The position numbers and the translations under genes are program-made. Below are positions 11,346 to 21,998 of a DNA stretch of 26,629 nucleotides, one piece after another. A model generated the notes under the pieces. It had not been told where the DNA came from and made no database searches. It was given only the letters and a program-made list of their open reading frames with translations. The number at the start of each line of letters is the position of its first letter. Position 1 is the stretch's first letter. The stretch is from Paulinella micropora (Eukaryota > Cercozoa > Imbricatea > Euglyphida): positions 724,426 through 751,054 of the forward strand of contig BJOX01000193.1 of assembly GCA_009731375.1 (NCBI GenBank), read 5' to 3'.

Positions 11346-11513
11346 GAGGCTATGTCGTTGTGTTGGCTCCGAGGCTATGTTGTTGTGTTGGTTCCGAGGC
11401 TATGTTGTTGTGTTGGTTTCGAGGCTCTGTTGTTGTGTGGGTTCCGAGGCTATGTCGATGTGGGTTCCGAGGCTATGTTGTTGTGTTGGTTCCGGGTCCA
11501 TGTCGTTGTGTTG
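11346..11513 (+). repeat. 25-bp minisatellite, ~6.7 units
   Basis: Units begin GAGGCTATGTTGTTGTG at 11346, 11371, 11396, 11421, 11446, 11469 and 11494. The 11446 unit lacks two bases (23 bp) and the final one is partial and diverged (GGGTCCATG). Because 25 is not a multiple of three, each reading frame cycles through a 75-bp period, so the resulting Val/Leu/Cys-rich peptides are not meaningful. Confidence 0.93.
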
Positions 11514-11847
11514 TTTTTTATAAGACATACACCAAAAGGGGTATTTACATTCCGCGATCTAGGGGTGGTGACGGGTTTCGAGGCGTCCCAGATACTTACC
11601 ACAAAACGTCCTCATGCGCTGGCAGACCGCATGAAATGTCTGCTACCCCTGTGAGTACCTCCATGCGGGACCTACCCAGTCTCGTGGAGCTCTCACGCGG
11701 GGAAGATCAATCATTTGTAGTTGATTTCCTGCAAGGTACCCGACACTGTGCGGGTAGTAGGGACTTCCTTTTGGGGCCTTCTATGCAGGATGGTTAGAGT
11801 CACTCTTCCCTCCCCAACATACTCACTGTAGTCCCTGTTGGGTCGAG

Positions 11848-11944
11848 GGATGGAGGCGCATGGCCCTCGGGCTCAGCCATGACAGATCAATNNNNNNNNN
11901 NAGGGATGGAGGCGCATGGCCCCTAGGGCTCAGCCATGACAGAT
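11848..11944 (+). repeat. Direct ~46-bp repeats flanking a 10-N gap
   Basis: The stretch from AGGGATGGAGGCGCATGGCC to CAGCCATGACAGATCAA occurs immediately before (ending 11891) and immediately after (starting 11902) the ten N at 11892-11901. The copies differ slightly (CCTCGGG against CCCTAGGG). They could be two real tandem copies, or two contig ends covering the same locus on different haplotypes. Confidence 0.85.
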
Positions 11945-11945
11945 C

Positions 11946-11949
11946 AACA

Positions 11950-11983
<34 letters not shown>

Positions 11984-11985
11984 AA

Positions 11986-12041
<56 letters not shown>

Positions 12042-12062
12042 CGATATATATATATATACATA

Positions 12063-12150
<88 letters not shown>

Positions 12151-12259
12151 ACATATATATATATATGCATATATATGTATATATATATAGATATATATAT
12201 ATATGTATATATAATATATATCTATATATAAATACATATATATATATAGAGAGAGAGAG

Positions 12260-12315
<56 letters not shown>

Positions 12316-12320
12316 TATAC
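11946..12320 (+). repeat. (TA)n and (GA)n alternating blocks
   Basis: Three TA-to-GA transitions occur (GA at about 12016-12041, 12111-12149 and 12249-12261), with a final GA at 12293-12315. The layout resembles 10940-11280, suggesting a recurring TA-GA compound unit. Confidence 0.96.
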
Positions 12321-12560
12321 TATTGGACTTGGTTCAAGGCCGCCTCGACAGGTCAAGACAGACTCAGATAGACAATCAACTAGATCGTCACCCTAGCAAA
12401 AGGCAAAATCAGGAAGATGATAAAGGAAAGGCAAGGCAAGGCAAGGCAAGGCCGTGGCCCTTGCAAGAAGACCAGATGAAATAGGGGTAGAGAGGTAGGT
12501 AGGTAGGTAGGTAGGTAGATAGATAGATAGATAGATGAGATGTCGCAAAGGGATGTAGTC
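12321..12560. other. Spacer with (GCAAG)n and (GGTA)/(GATA)n
   Basis: Mostly unique sequence containing a short GCAAG pentamer run (about 12427-12453) and a GGTA/GATA run (about 12495-12538). No gene is recognised. Confidence 0.7.
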
Positions 12561-12561
12561 C

Positions 12562-12786
12562 TTGCAAAGGAACGCAGTTTCACATCAAACAGTAATTTGT
12601 GTACTGTGCATGTGTCCGGTGGGAATCACGGGTAGACTGTGTTCTGGAAAAAAGAAGAGGAGGAAGGACGTTGAAAAAAAAGGCAATCTAGGAATGGAGA
12701 GTGGGGAGGATAAGGAAGAAGAGAAAGAAAAGGAAGCCGTTAGTCCAAGTGTTTTGAGCACCGTAAGCTTGCGCAAGCTACAATGA
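12562..12786 (+). pseudogene. Small unrecognised ORF, C-terminal part duplicated
   Basis: An open frame of 74 codons from ATG at 12562. It is rich in Lys and Glu in the middle (KEEEKEKEA) and ends SPSVLSTVSLRKLQ before two consecutive stops, TGA TGA. The same C-terminal frame, with a three-codon insertion (QAV), a Glu-to-Asp change and one silent change, and the same double stop, recurs in the second copy (stop at 13273-13278). The protein is not recognised. The 5' half shares no counterpart in the second copy, so the true start or upstream exon is unknown. It could be a fragment of a retroelement or gene, or chance. Confidence 0.3.
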
Positions 12787-12852
12787 TGACATTGTGTAAA
12801 GGCCTAAACCCCCGAAGGGACCTAGCCCGGGCTATGCAACACTGGACGGCTA
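12671..12852 (+). repeat. 180-bp direct repeat, copy 1
   Basis: This stretch, from TTGAAAAAAAAGGCAATC to CACTGGACGGCT, recurs at 13149-13340. The best-conserved part runs from GCCGTTAGTCCAAGTG through AGCTTGCGCAAGCT (a perfect 14-bp palindrome) to CTAGCCCGGGCTATGCAAC, with almost no change. The copies lie about 480-490 bp apart in direct orientation. Confidence 0.92.
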
Positions 12853-13148
12853 TGACGGAATGCAGGATGAGAGATAAGGGGAGGATGAGAGGGAGGGCGG
12901 ATTGGAGTTCTTCTTCAATGTCTTTCCATACGCTTGGTGTTGATGGCAAAATCAGGTGCTTTCTTCTTTCGATTGGTTCTTTCGGGGCACTTCTTGGACG
13001 AAATGAGAGTATGTCTCGGCGTCAACACTGTGGGTGGAATCCGGGTTGACAATGCCGGNNNNNNNNNNGCACTTTTGGACTCTTCTTTTCGAGGAGGCTC
13101 GAAGGATCTTCGTAAGGGTGGACATGAGCAAAATCTTCTCCAAGGGGC
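12853..13148. other. Unique stretch between the direct repeats, with a 10-N gap
   Basis: Non-repetitive sequence with N at 13059-13068. Several short frames are open on both strands, none recognisable. The gap prevents a judgement on continuity. Confidence 0.5.
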
Positions 13149-13339
13149 TTGAAGAAAAAGGCAAAATGGAGAGTGGGGTCTTGAGGAGGACAAGGAAGAC
13201 GAGAAAGAAAAGGAAGCCGTTCAAGCCGTTAGTCCAAGTGTTTTGAGCACCGTAAGCTTGCGCAAGCTACAATGATGACATTGTATGAGGCCTAAACCCC
13301 CGAAGGGACCTAGCCCGGGCTATGCAACACTGGACGGCT

Positions 13340-13340
<1 letters not shown>
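13149..13340 (+). repeat. 190-bp direct repeat, copy 2
   Basis: Counterpart of 12671-12852. Relative to copy 1 it carries CAAGCCGTT as an extra nine bases and TGTATGAGG in place of TGTGTAAAGG. The homology stops exactly where a (GATA)n array begins at 13341. Confidence 0.92.
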
Positions 13341-13394
<54 letters not shown>

Positions 13395-13440
13395 GTAGAT
13401 AGATAGATAGATAGATAGATATATAGATATATAGACAGAA
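13341..13440 (+). repeat. (GATA)n microsatellite
   Basis: GATA tetranucleotide with GGTA and ATATA interruptions, immediately following direct repeat copy 2. Confidence 0.97.
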
Positions 13441-13500
13441 TGATAGATTACCGGAGAGGCGAGGATGATGGGAAAAGATAGTAAAAAGTAGTAGCAGTTG

Positions 13501-13578
13501 GAGTAGGAGTAGTAGTACTAGAGGAGTAGTAGTGGTAGTAGTAGTAGTAGTATTAGTAGTAGTAGTAGTAGTAGTAGT

Positions 13579-13640
<62 letters not shown>

Positions 13641-13668
13641 CAGTAGTAGTAGTAGTAGTAGTAGTAGT

Positions 13669-13767
<99 letters not shown>

Positions 13768-13787
13768 AGTAGTAGTAGTAGTAGTAA

Positions 13788-13828
<41 letters not shown>

Positions 13829-13916
13829 ATAGTGGTGATAGTAGTAATAGTAGTAATAGTAGTAGTAGTAGTAGTAGTAGTAGTATAAGTAGTAGTAGTA
13901 TAAGTAGTAGTAGTAT

Positions 13917-13978
<62 letters not shown>

Positions 13979-14001
13979 AGTAGTAGTAGTAGTAGAAGTA
14001 A

Positions 14002-14071
<70 letters not shown>
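13501..14071 (+). repeat. (TAG)n trinucleotide array, ~570 bp
   Basis: TAG/GTA/AGT trinucleotide like that at 7321-9727, with a (CAG)n patch at about 13580-13598, AATAG variants near 13790-13860, and TATAAG phase slips near 13885-13920. The 60 bp before it (13441-13500) is purine-rich and holds nothing recognisable. Confidence 0.98.
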
Positions 14072-14114
14072 CGACCTCGTCAAGTCCCCTGAGCAGCGGC
14101 TGCATGTCATACTT
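14072..14114 (-). repeat. 43-bp duplicate of the exon-like fragment
   Basis: Identical to 14152-14194 and in the same orientation. On the minus strand it encodes YDMQPLLRGLDEV. It is separated from the longer copy by an (AAC)n tract (about 14117-14150) and abuts (TAG)n on its other side. Confidence 0.93.
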
Positions 14115-14116
14115 AT

Positions 14117-14151
<35 letters not shown>

Positions 14152-14152
14152 C

Positions 14153-14281
14153 GACCTCGTCAAGTCCCCTGAGCAGCGGCTGCATGTCATACTTGTAGGG
14201 CGGTGGGCGGAGCGAGACACGCTGGTCCCATGCGGCCAGCTCCTCTGCTGTGTAGAGCTGCTCCATGGCTACCACAAACAT
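14153..14281 (-). pseudogene. Exon-like fragment, unrecognised protein
   Basis: A minus-strand frame of 43 codons ends in microsatellite on both sides. From the inner ATG at 14266, which sits in a strong Kozak context (GTAGCCATGG), the peptide begins MEQLYTAEELAAWDQRVSL, then has a RPPPYKYDMQPLLRGLDEV segment. Codon use is strongly biased to G or C at third positions (CAG, CTC, TAC, CTG, CGC), unlike the surrounding repeat DNA, which supports real coding origin. The protein family is not recognised. Its 3' 43 bp are duplicated at 14072-14114. It may be an exon captured by repeat expansion, or a live first exon ending at a splice donor hidden near GACGAGGT. A retro-copied fragment is equally possible. 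Confidence 0.4.
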
Positions 14282-14375
14282 ATTATTATTACTATTATTA
14301 TTATCATTATTATTATTATTATCATTATTATTATTATTATTATTATTACTATTATCATTATTATTATTATTATTT
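14282..14375 (+). repeat. (TTA)n microsatellite
   Basis: TTA/ATT trinucleotide with ATC and ACT variants, followed by about 72 bp of unique sequence (14376-14447) with no recognised feature. Confidence 0.97.
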
Positions 14376-14447
14376 GGAGTGTTGACTGTGACATATTTGA
14401 GGGAAATCCCGATGAAAAAACCTAGTCACACTTGCTAAACAGAGTTC

Positions 14448-14858
14448 CAGCCCAATGGCCTCACGGCGTTAAACTGTGACGCCAACTCACAACCCTTTGG
14501 TGGTAGATGCTGGGGAGGAGGGTCGTTGCGCGCGTAAAAGATCTTAAACTCCGCATATGCTGGTTGATAGCCCAGGACCCAGCAGACACCAGATTGTTAT
14601 GGGTGGGGTTTCGAGGCAGCTCTAGCAACCGCGCTTGGTGTATGCACTTGCACATTCGGTGACGTCTTGCAAGAGGTTGCTGGGACTGCGGAATAACCTC
14701 GGCTTAGTGCAGTCTTGCCCTCAGGAGCTCCATCGGTGGCCCCGATCATCAGGCGAGAGACTGACACGGGGGGGTGGAGGACCTCGAACAAGGGTATTGG
14801 AGGCTTATGTCCGTTGAGGATATGCCATTAGCTGCATCAGTACGCCTCAGATATAGTA
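14448..14858 (+). mobile_element. 411-bp interspersed repeat, copy P1
   Basis: A 411-bp segment from CAGCCCAATGGCCTCA to CGCCTCAGATATAGTA, repeated at 17185-17595 with two mismatches seen by eye and no indels. It ends in a TTA-rich tract, as LINE and SINE 3' ends often do. A box-A-like TAGCCCAGGAC and a loose box-B-like GGTTTCGAGGC are about 40 bp apart, but this is too weak to call a Pol III promoter. Frames of about 60 codons are open on both strands and none is recognisable. It is either a truncated retroelement 3' end or a recent segmental duplication. Confidence 0.6.
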
Positions 14859-14972
14859 AATCATTATTATTATTATTACTGTGANNNNNNNNNNNNNNNN
14901 NNNNNNNNNNNNNNNNNNNNNNNNNNNNNNNNNNNATTATTATTATTATTATTATTATTATTATGATTACAG
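14859..14972. other. TTA tract with 51-N gap
   Basis: TTA repeats, N at 14885-14935, then TTA repeats ending TGATTACAG. This is the same junction that precedes the SINE at 16452. Confidence 0.9.
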
Positions 14973-15092
14973 GACACCGTGATAGCCCAGTGGTCAAGTT
15001 CTACCATCTGGGCCCTGTCGCCAGTTCGATTCCCGTCGGTGCCACCAGTATTTTCATTGAACATACCGATCCGTCTGGACCAGTATTTTCAG
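14973..15092 (+). mobile_element. tRNA-derived SINE, copy 1 (3' cut by gap)
   Basis: The tRNA-like head spans 14973-15047, from GACACCG to the matching CGGTGCC, followed by ACCA. Box A (TAGCCCAGTGG) and box B (GTTCGATTCC) are present. The body starts at GTATTTTCATTGAACATACC and is cut by the ten N at 15093-15102. It matches copy 3 with one difference seen in the head (GGGCCC against GGGACC), and shares its 5' flank TGATTACAG after (TTA)n. Confidence 0.85.
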
Positions 15093-15102
15093 NNNNNNNN
15101 NN

Positions 15103-15253
15103 ATGATTATTATTATTATTACTAGTACTATTTGTAACATACACATGAATGAACAACAACAACAACAACAACAACTCCTCATCCTCATCATTATTCCTGT
15201 GTCTTGTCTCTTATTTTCCCTAGCAAATGCCATGAAGTAGCTCTACATACACC
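15103..15253. other. Spacer with (AAC)n
   Basis: Mixed ATT and AAC trinucleotide runs, then about 75 bp of unique sequence (TCCTGTGTCTTGTCTCTTAT onward). No gene is recognised. Confidence 0.6.
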
Positions 15254-15301
<48 letters not shown>

Positions 15302-15569
15302 GTGCTTCTCTGTCAATGGCTGATGCATTTCTGCACATGCGCCTCCATCGTCTCACCCGTGAGGGGAGTACGAAGAATTGACGATAAGCTCTAATGACAC
15401 CCCCGCAAGGGCAGTTCCAACACTTCCAGACGGGCCGGTATGTTCAATGAAAATACTGGTCCAGAAATAGACCGGTATGTTCAATGAAAATACTGGTGGC
15501 ACCGACGGGAATCGAACTGGCGACAGGGCCCAGATGGTAGAACTTGACCACTGGGCTATCACGGTGTCC
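15254..15569 (-). mobile_element. tRNA-derived SINE, copy 2 with (ATT)n tail
   Basis: A full-length element in reverse orientation. The tRNA-like head is at 15569-15495, the body runs down to 15302, and the (ATT)n tail is at 15300-15254. The body contains a tandem pair of CAGTATTTTCATTGAACATA units; between them this copy carries CGGTCTATTTC where copy 3 has CGATCCG. From the second unit to the tail it appears identical to copy 3 over about 150 bp. Together with copy 3 it forms an inverted pair about 880 bp apart. Confidence 0.9.
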
Positions 15570-15659
<90 letters not shown>

Positions 15660-15683
15660 GTAGTAGTAGTAGTAGTAGTAGCA

Positions 15684-15729
<46 letters not shown>

Positions 15730-15920
15730 AAGACAAACTAGGCGCGTGGGACCTCACCATCTGCTGTTGTTGTCGTTGATGTTGATGATGATGATGATGA
15801 TGATGATGACGACGACGACGACAATGATGATGGTGGTGGCGGCAGCGGCGGCGGTGGTGGTGGTGATGACGACGACGACGATCATGATGATGATGATGAT
15901 GATGATGATCCATCAACACC

Positions 15921-15952
<32 letters not shown>

Positions 15953-15985
15953 TATCATCATCAACATCATCACCATCATCATAGA
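15570..15985. repeat. Trinucleotide mosaic (AAT, GTA, GAT, GAC, GGT, CAT)
   Basis: AAT with a GTA patch to about 15729, then about 50 bp of unique sequence, then a mosaic of TGT, GAT, GAC, GGT and GGC blocks that switches near 15909 to the complementary CAC/CAT blocks. The GAT-to-ATC switch makes an imperfect fold-back. The poly-His, poly-Met and poly-Asp frames are artefacts. Confidence 0.95.
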
Positions 15986-16023
15986 TAGATAGGAAAAAAG
16001 AACAAAACCTAAAAAGGACAAAA

Positions 16024-16056
16024 CCTAAAAATAAATACTTAGTATGTATTTTTAGG
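16024..16056. other. 33-bp AT-rich hairpin
   Basis: Stem CCTAAAAATA with TATTTTTAGG (10 bp, perfect), one A/G mismatch, then ATAC with GTAT around a TTA loop. It stands in a short unique stretch (15986-16085) together with a partial repeat of its left arm (CCTAAAAAGGACAAAA at about 16009). It may be an isolated MITE end or simply a local palindrome. Confidence 0.55.
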
Positions 16057-16085
16057 AATTACGTTCCCCCAGGTCAACTTGGAAT

Positions 16086-16087
16086 TG

Positions 16088-16123
<36 letters not shown>

Positions 16124-16237
16124 GTCATCATCGTCATCATCATCATCATCATCACCATTATCATCATCACCCATCATTATCATCATCATCATCATCATCA
16201 CCATCATCATCATCATTATCACAACCACAACAAAACC

Positions 16238-16272
<35 letters not shown>

Positions 16273-16369
16273 AACAATAATAATAACAACAACAACAACC
16301 ACCACCACCACCATCACCACAACAATAGCATCATCATCATCTTCATCATCATCATCATCATCATCATTA

Positions 16370-16443
<74 letters not shown>

Positions 16444-16451
16444 GATTACAG
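16086..16451 (+). repeat. (CAT)n, (CAA)n, (TTA)n mosaic
   Basis: CAT with CGT variants, then CAA, then CAC/CAT, then TTA. A block of about 140 bp (from AACAATAACAATAATAATAA through CACCATCACCACAACAATA to CATCTTCATC) recurs in similar form at about 16980-17095. Confidence 0.96.
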
Positions 16452-16725
16452 GACACCGTGATAGCCCAGTGGTCAAGTTCTACCATCTGGGACCTGTCGC
16501 CAGTTCGATTCCCGTCGGTGCCACCAGTATTTTCATTGAACATACCGATCCGTCTGGACCAGTATTTTCATTGAACATACCGGCCCGTCTGGAAGTGTTG
16601 GAACTGCCCTTGCGGGGGTGTCATTAGAGCTTATCGTCAATTCTTCGTACTCCCCTCACGGGTGAGACGATGGAGGCGCATGTGCAGAAATGCATCAGCC
16701 ATTGACAGAGAAGCACTATTATTAC

Positions 16726-16809
<84 letters not shown>

Positions 16810-16810
16810 C
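16452..16810 (+). mobile_element. tRNA-derived SINE, copy 3, full length
   Basis: Head at 16452-16526 (75 nt, including an encoded CCA end) with box A TAGCCCAGTGG at 16462-16472 and box B GTTCGATTCC at 16503-16512. The acceptor-like ends GACACCG and CGGTGCC pair with one mismatch, while the T-arm stem is poor, so this is not a working tRNA gene. The body has two tandem units beginning CAGTATTTTCATTGAACATA, then GGAACTGCCCTTGCGG, and a 3' domain ending ATTGACAGAGAAGCACT at 16717. The (ATT)n tail follows to about 16810. Pol III transcription and LINE-dependent retroposition are expected from the class. Confidence 0.92.
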
Positions 16811-17595
<785 letters not shown>

Positions 17596-17623
<28 letters not shown>

Positions 17624-17687
17624 CATTATTATTATTATCATCATCATCATCATCATGATCATGATCCTGATCATGATCATGATCATG

Positions 17688-17736
<49 letters not shown>

Positions 17737-17775
17737 ACAACAACACCAACAACAACAATCTAACAACAACAATCT

Positions 17776-17816
<41 letters not shown>

Positions 17817-18075
17817 ACAACAGCAAGGAGGAGGACGACGACGAGACGACGACAAACGACGACGACGACGACGACGGCAACAACAACGAGGACGACGACT
17901 ATGACAACAGAATGACGACAATAGCACAGCGACAATTACAACAATTACAATAATGAAAATAATGACAATAACTACAATAGCGAAGAACGACAATAACGAC
18001 AACTACGCCAACGACGCCAACAACTACAACTAAAACCTACGACTGCAACGACTGCAACGACAGCGACGACCAGGG
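17596..18075 (+). repeat. (TTA), (CAT), (CAA) and decayed (ACG)/(ACA) repeats
   Basis: TTA, then CAT with GATCATGATC markers, then CAA with two ATCTAACAA markers, then GACGAC blocks that decay into irregular ACN triplets (about 17825-18075). The decay gives low-complexity reading frames only. Confidence 0.93.
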
Positions 18076-18199
18076 ACAACGCCGACGATATCGTTTCTAA
18101 CGTGGCGCATGTAATCTTTCTGAACTAATATTAAGAGCCCGTTCACGGAAATAGTGGGGAAAATCACTGATAAAGCTGATTTATTATTTTTTGCTGGTA

Positions 18200-18900
18200 G
18201 GTTCATAGGGTTGTGAACGAAAAAATCTACCACGTCAAAATGCAAAAAAAAACAACATACATGAATGAACAATAGTCTAACAATGTCACCAAACAAACAC
18301 GGAGTAGAAAACCAACTAGATATAGTTCACACAAACAATCCAAAGACGCTCTTTTTTCTCTGTGACAAACAGACTTTGAAGCCTGAAAAACGATTCTTCG
18401 TAATCGAAAGTTGGTTCATATTCCCGCAAACCATGTGCTTTGATAGGGCTGGTACCACATCGAAACTTGCGGTTGGTTTGGATAACCTCGATTATTTCGA
18501 ACTGATACAAGTGTGCCCCTTCAAAAAAATTACAGAAAATATCCAAGCCTGGAGTGGATTTTCTGTAAATTTTTTGAAGGGGGCGCATTTGTATCAGTGG
18601 TCGAAATAATCGAGTGTATCCAACCAACCGCAAGTTTCGATGTGGTACCATTCGATAGGCCCTATCAAAGCACATGGTTTGCGGGAATATGAACCAACTT
18701 TTGACAACGAGAAATTGGAGTTGGGCTTCACTTACAACAGAACCTGGAGGCGTCTTTGGATTGCTTGTGTGTTTGAAAGATGCGCTGTATCTTGTTGGTT
18801 TTCTACTCCATGTTAGTTTGGTGACATGTATACTCATACGTGTTGTTTTTTTTGTCTTCTGAAAGAAGGTTGATTTTTTTGGTGAACCACCCTAATGTGG
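18200..18900. repeat. Large imperfect palindrome, ~700 bp
   Basis: Two arms face each other around a centre near 18550. The best blocks are 18407-18447 with 18661-18701 (41 bp, perfect) and 18451-18478 with 18622-18649 (28 bp, perfect). Homology continues outward through TAGAAAACCAAC (left, about 18307) with GTTGGTTTTCTA (right, about 18796), and through the A-run/T-run at about 18246 and 18845. The arms have diverged by small indels, including about 8 bp extra in the right arm near 18652. Matching peptide segments can be read from both arms (PQTMCFDRA one way, KAHGLREYEPTFD the other). No target duplication or transposase was identified. It could be a fold-back element or head-to-head duplication. 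Confidence 0.85.
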
Positions 18901-18915
18901 ATCCTCTCTGCCATT

Positions 18916-19221
18916 TCATCCGCATCGATGCCCGTATCTTGCCGTTTTACAAGAAGCCGCGGACGGTTCATCAATGTGGAATTTTTGGACGTGAAGTTTG
19001 TGGGAGCCCCTCCTTGAAAGGCTGGTTCCGTGAAACCCCATGTCATCACGCATAAACAGCAATGTTTGCTCTGCTAGGGTGTCTTTCCTTCTGTCCGCTT
19101 GCTCAAGCTGGTCAATCCAGTCCCGATCGTGTTCTGTTATTTTCGAGTTTTCTGAACAGTCGACAACCACTAACCACAAGAAGTACCATCCCAGTACTAG
19201 TATTATCCCACATAAAACCAT
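18916..19221 (-). pseudogene. Possible membrane-protein fragment, unrecognised
   Basis: A minus-strand frame of 101 codons. It opens with a hydrophobic stretch [20 protein letters not shown] that would suit a signal anchor or transmembrane helix, followed by a charged helix-like part ([19 protein letters not shown]). The composition is not low-complexity, unlike neighbours. A second minus-strand frame (19049 to 18834) overlaps its C-terminal half and is also open, containing RPRLLVKRQDTGIDADEMAE, so a frameshift near 19045 could have split one longer protein. No family is recognised. The upstream side is pentamer repeat and gives no promoter or further exon. It partly overlaps the edge of the palindrome. 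Confidence 0.3.
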
Positions 19222-19254
19222 TTCTGTGCAAAAAGATTTCACTGAACATGACAT

Positions 19255-21760
<2,506 letters not shown>

Positions 21761-21830
21761 GTGTAGGCTAACGTAAAGTAACATAAATCGTGCTTCTGCC
21801 AACAACAAGATGTCAGTCGAAACTTGAAGA
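21761..21830. other. Short unique spacer
   Basis: About 70 bp from GTGTAGGCTAACG to GTCAGTCGAAACTTGAAG. No feature recognised. Confidence 0.5.
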
Positions 21831-21967
21831 CTTTACTTACTTACTACTTACTTACTTACTTACTTGCTTACTTACTTACTATACTTTACTTTACTTTACT
21901 TTACTTTACTTTACTTTACTTTACTTACTTTACTTACTTTACTTACTTTACTAACTTTACTTACTTG

Positions 21968-21998
<31 letters not shown>

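Larger units (their letters stand above)
11281..11945 (+). mobile_element. Retroelement-like island with LINE/SINE-type 3' end
   Basis: A 665-bp complex island between TA microsatellites. It begins with two perfect hairpins: GGGGTGC with GCACCCC (11284-11305) and GGGAAGAGG with CCTCTTCCC (11308-11336). A 25-bp minisatellite follows, then about 340 bp of unique sequence. The end, at 11864-11891 and again after the gap, contains ATGGAGGCGCATG and then TCAGCCATGACAGA before (TA)n. The SINE 3' end at 16652-16717 has ATGGAGGCGCATG then TCAGCCATTGACAGAGAA before (ATT)n, and both share TTAGAG and TACTC blocks further upstream. This points to a related 3' domain, as when a SINE borrows a LINE tail. 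No reverse transcriptase frame is present, so the element is a fragment. Confidence 0.5.

Noticed and set aside
14560-14620. Pol III promoter in the 411-bp repeat
   Set aside because: TAGCCCAGGAC and GGTTTCGAGGC fit boxes A and B only loosely, and no tRNA-like fold or element start lies next to them.
16452-16526. Functional tRNA gene
   Set aside because: Boxes A and B and acceptor pairing are present, but the T stem has mismatches, no clear anticodon arm is found, and CCA is encoded and followed by a SINE body. It is a SINE head.
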